Position numbers and translations under genes: made by a program. Shown here one piece after another: positions 6,625-7,686 of a stretch of 7,686 nt of DNA. Within the stretch, counting starts at the first letter, position 1, and each line of letters opens with the position of its first letter. Below the pieces are notes generated by a model. The model was not told the origin of the DNA and made no database searches. It was given only the letters and a program-made list of their open reading frames with translations. Source of the DNA: an uncultured Chlorobiaceae bacterium (GTDB taxonomy: Bacteria > Bacteroidota > Chlorobiia > Chlorobiales > Chlorobiaceae); contig CAIYWF010000153.1 of assembly GCA_903929845.1 (NCBI GenBank), forward strand, positions 1-7,686. The letters run 5' to 3'.

Positions 6625-7548
6625 ATGTTCATGGCAGCATCTCCTTTTTCCTGCGGTTTCGCAATTATCATCGGCCCGCCCAATGCAGGCAAGTCAACGC
6701 TGCTCAACGAGCTTCTCGACTTCAAGCTCTCCATTGTAACGCCTAAACCGCAAACCACAAGAAAAAAAATCACAGGAATATACCACGATAAAAACTGCCA
6801 GATTATTTTTCTTGATACACCAGGCATTATGAAGCCACAGCAAAAGCTCCATGAGTCCATGCTCGGAGTTATTCGCGATACTCTTAAAGATGCTGATATA
6901 GTCATTGCACTGCTTCCGTATTCAGGCAAAAAAGATTTTGTTGACCGCGAGTTTGCAGAAGAGCTCTTCAGTGGCTGGCTGAAACCTGCAGGGAAACCGA
7001 TTATTGCCGTGCTCAATAAATCCGACCTCGTCAGTGAAGAACGTCAGCAACAGGCCGAAGAGTTCGTCAGGAACACCTGGAACCCCGCCTCGGTACTCTC
7101 TGTTTCTGCATTGAAAGGTAAAAACCTTCCTCAGCTTGTCGAAGTAATTCAGCCATTTCTTCCTTTCAACGAGCCTCTCTATCCTGAAGATACGCTCAGT
7201 ACCGCACCTGAACGATTTTTTGTCAGTGAAATTATCCGTGAAAAGATATTTCTGCTCTATGGCCGTGAAGTACCCTACTCCACCGAAGTGGTCATTGACG
7301 AGTTCAAAGAGCAGCACGAAAACGATCCGACAAGAAAAGATCTTATCCGCTGCTCGGTGATTGTTGAACGTGATACCCAGAAACAGATCCTGATTGGAAG
7401 CAAGGGAGCCGCCCTCAAAAAACTTGGCCAGACAGCGCGAAAAGATATTGAAGAGATGCTTGGACGACCGGTTTTTCTTGAACTCTTCATAAAAGTTCGC
7501 CCGGATTGGCGAAAGAAAAACAACCTTCTAAAAAGTTACGGTTATTAA
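6625..7548 (+). CDS. era: GTPase Era, ribosome small-subunit assembly factor
   Basis: Era is an essential GTPase that binds the 3' end of 16S rRNA and helps the 30S subunit mature. The G domain shows G1 GPPNAGKST (17-25), G2 around TTR (44-46), G3 DTPG (64-67), G4 NKSD (131-134) and G5 SAL (161-163). The C-terminal KH domain begins at about 200, with EIIREKIFLLYGREVPYSTEV as the link and GSKG (258-261) as the GxxG RNA-binding loop. It ends with LELFIKVRPDWR, and 307 residues is typical. The G1 loop differs from the common GRPNVGKST at two positions (Arg to Pro, Val to Ala), while the catalytic Gly-Lys-Ser/Thr is intact. An in-frame ATG two codons later (6631) is an equally possible start, and neither has a Shine-Dalgarno motif. 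The gene is alone between rodA and a strong terminator. Confidence 0.97.
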   Translation: MFMAASPFSCGFAIIIGPPNAGKSTLLNELLDFKLSIVTPKPQTTRKKITGIYHDKNCQIIFLDTPGIMKPQQKLHESMLGVIRDTLKDADIVIALLPYSGKKDFVDREFAEELFSGWLKPAGKPIIAVLNKSDLVSEERQQQAEEFVRNTWNPASVLSVSALKGKNLPQLVEVIQPFLPFNEPLYPEDTLSTAPERFFVSEIIREKIFLLYGREVPYSTEVVIDEFKEQHENDPTRKDLIRCSVIVERDTQKQILIGSKGAALKKLGQTARKDIEEMLGRPVFLELFIKVRPDWRKKNNLLKSYGY

Positions 7549-7598
7549 CCTGAAAGTAGGATAAAGCGAACACATTAACGAAAAACATCACCGCGCAG

Positions 7599-7629
7599 GC
7601 ACGATTTTCAAGCAAAATCGTGCTTTTTT
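7599..7629 (+). terminator. Intrinsic terminator of era
   Basis: A perfect 10-bp stem, GCACGATTTT (7599-7608) with AAAATCGTGC (7614-7623), five-base loop CAAGC, is followed directly by six T (7624-7629) and a further T-rich stretch. It is a textbook rho-independent terminator 50 bases after the era stop and separates era from the gene expected beyond the right edge. Confidence 0.92.
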
Positions 7630-7630
7630 C

Positions 7631-7686
7631 TTGCTTTTTAACGTGTACGTATGTATTATAAGACATACACGATAAAAAGGAACAGA
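7631..7686 (+). promoter_or_regulatory. Candidate promoter, imperfect inverted repeat and ribosome binding site of the next gene
   Basis: TTGCTT (7631-7636), 17 bases, then TATTAT (7654-7659) resembles a sigma70 promoter. Overlapping it is an imperfect inverted repeat: CGTGTA (7642-7647) pairs with TACACG (7666-7671), and TGT (7652-7654) with ACA (7663-7665), leaving a four-base bulge and the loop ATTATAAG. It surrounds the -10 element and could be an operator. AAAAAGGAA (about 7674-7682) near the edge looks like a Shine-Dalgarno motif, so a start codon probably follows just outside the window. Confidence 0.4.

Noticed and set aside
1..7686. CRISPR array, insertion sequence, prophage, toxin-antitoxin or defence system
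   Set aside because: I saw no regularly spaced repeats, transposase motifs, terminal inverted repeats, tRNA-like structures or known defence domains. Almost all of the window is explained by conserved housekeeping genes.

Overview
The window reads as ordinary chromosomal DNA from a bacterium, most likely a member of the Chlorobi (green sulfur bacteria, Chlorobium/Pelodictyon type). This is inference from recalled resemblance of the Apt, MtaB, RodA and Era proteins to Chlorobium homologues, plus start codons mostly preceded by A/T-rich sequence rather than a clear Shine-Dalgarno motif, as in the Bacteroidetes/Chlorobi group. It was not checked against a database. Coding density is high, and there is no tRNA, rRNA, insertion sequence, phage gene or CRISPR array.

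Left block (1-1162, + strand): the C-terminal end of the membrane protease FtsH, then after 14 bases a half-size TauE/SafE-type membrane transporter, then an HU-family DNA-binding protein. This block converges on a minus-strand block at about 1163-1243.

Middle block (1244-4609, - strand): read in transcription order this is mtaB (tRNA t6A37 methylthiotransferase), apt (adenine phosphoribosyltransferase) and an NhaD/CitMHS-like ion transporter. The gaps are short (about 50 and 9 bases), so it is a likely operon. A 168-base AT-rich divergent region (4610-4777) carries candidate promoters for mtaB and, on the other strand, for a small unrecognised gene at 4778-5233. That gene encodes an N-terminal coiled coil and a probable C-terminal winged-helix domain.

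Right block: rodA (5276-6535, - strand), the SEDS peptidoglycan glycosyltransferase of cell elongation, converges with the small gene on a strong hairpin terminator whose loop contains the rodA stop codon. rodA is divergent from era (6625-7548, + strand), the ribosome-assembly GTPase, with a short shared upstream region. era ends in a textbook intrinsic terminator at 7599-7629. The last 50 bases hold a promoter-like element, an imperfect inverted repeat and a Shine-Dalgarno-like motif, which suggests that another + strand gene starts just past the window.

Most genes are housekeeping functions: protein quality control, nucleoid structure, tRNA modification, purine salvage, wall synthesis and ribosome maturation. 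I found no convincing new multi-gene system. The most open items are the uncharacterised coiled-coil/winged-helix gene, the stand-alone half-size transporter, and the regulatory elements at the rodA 3' end and at the right edge.
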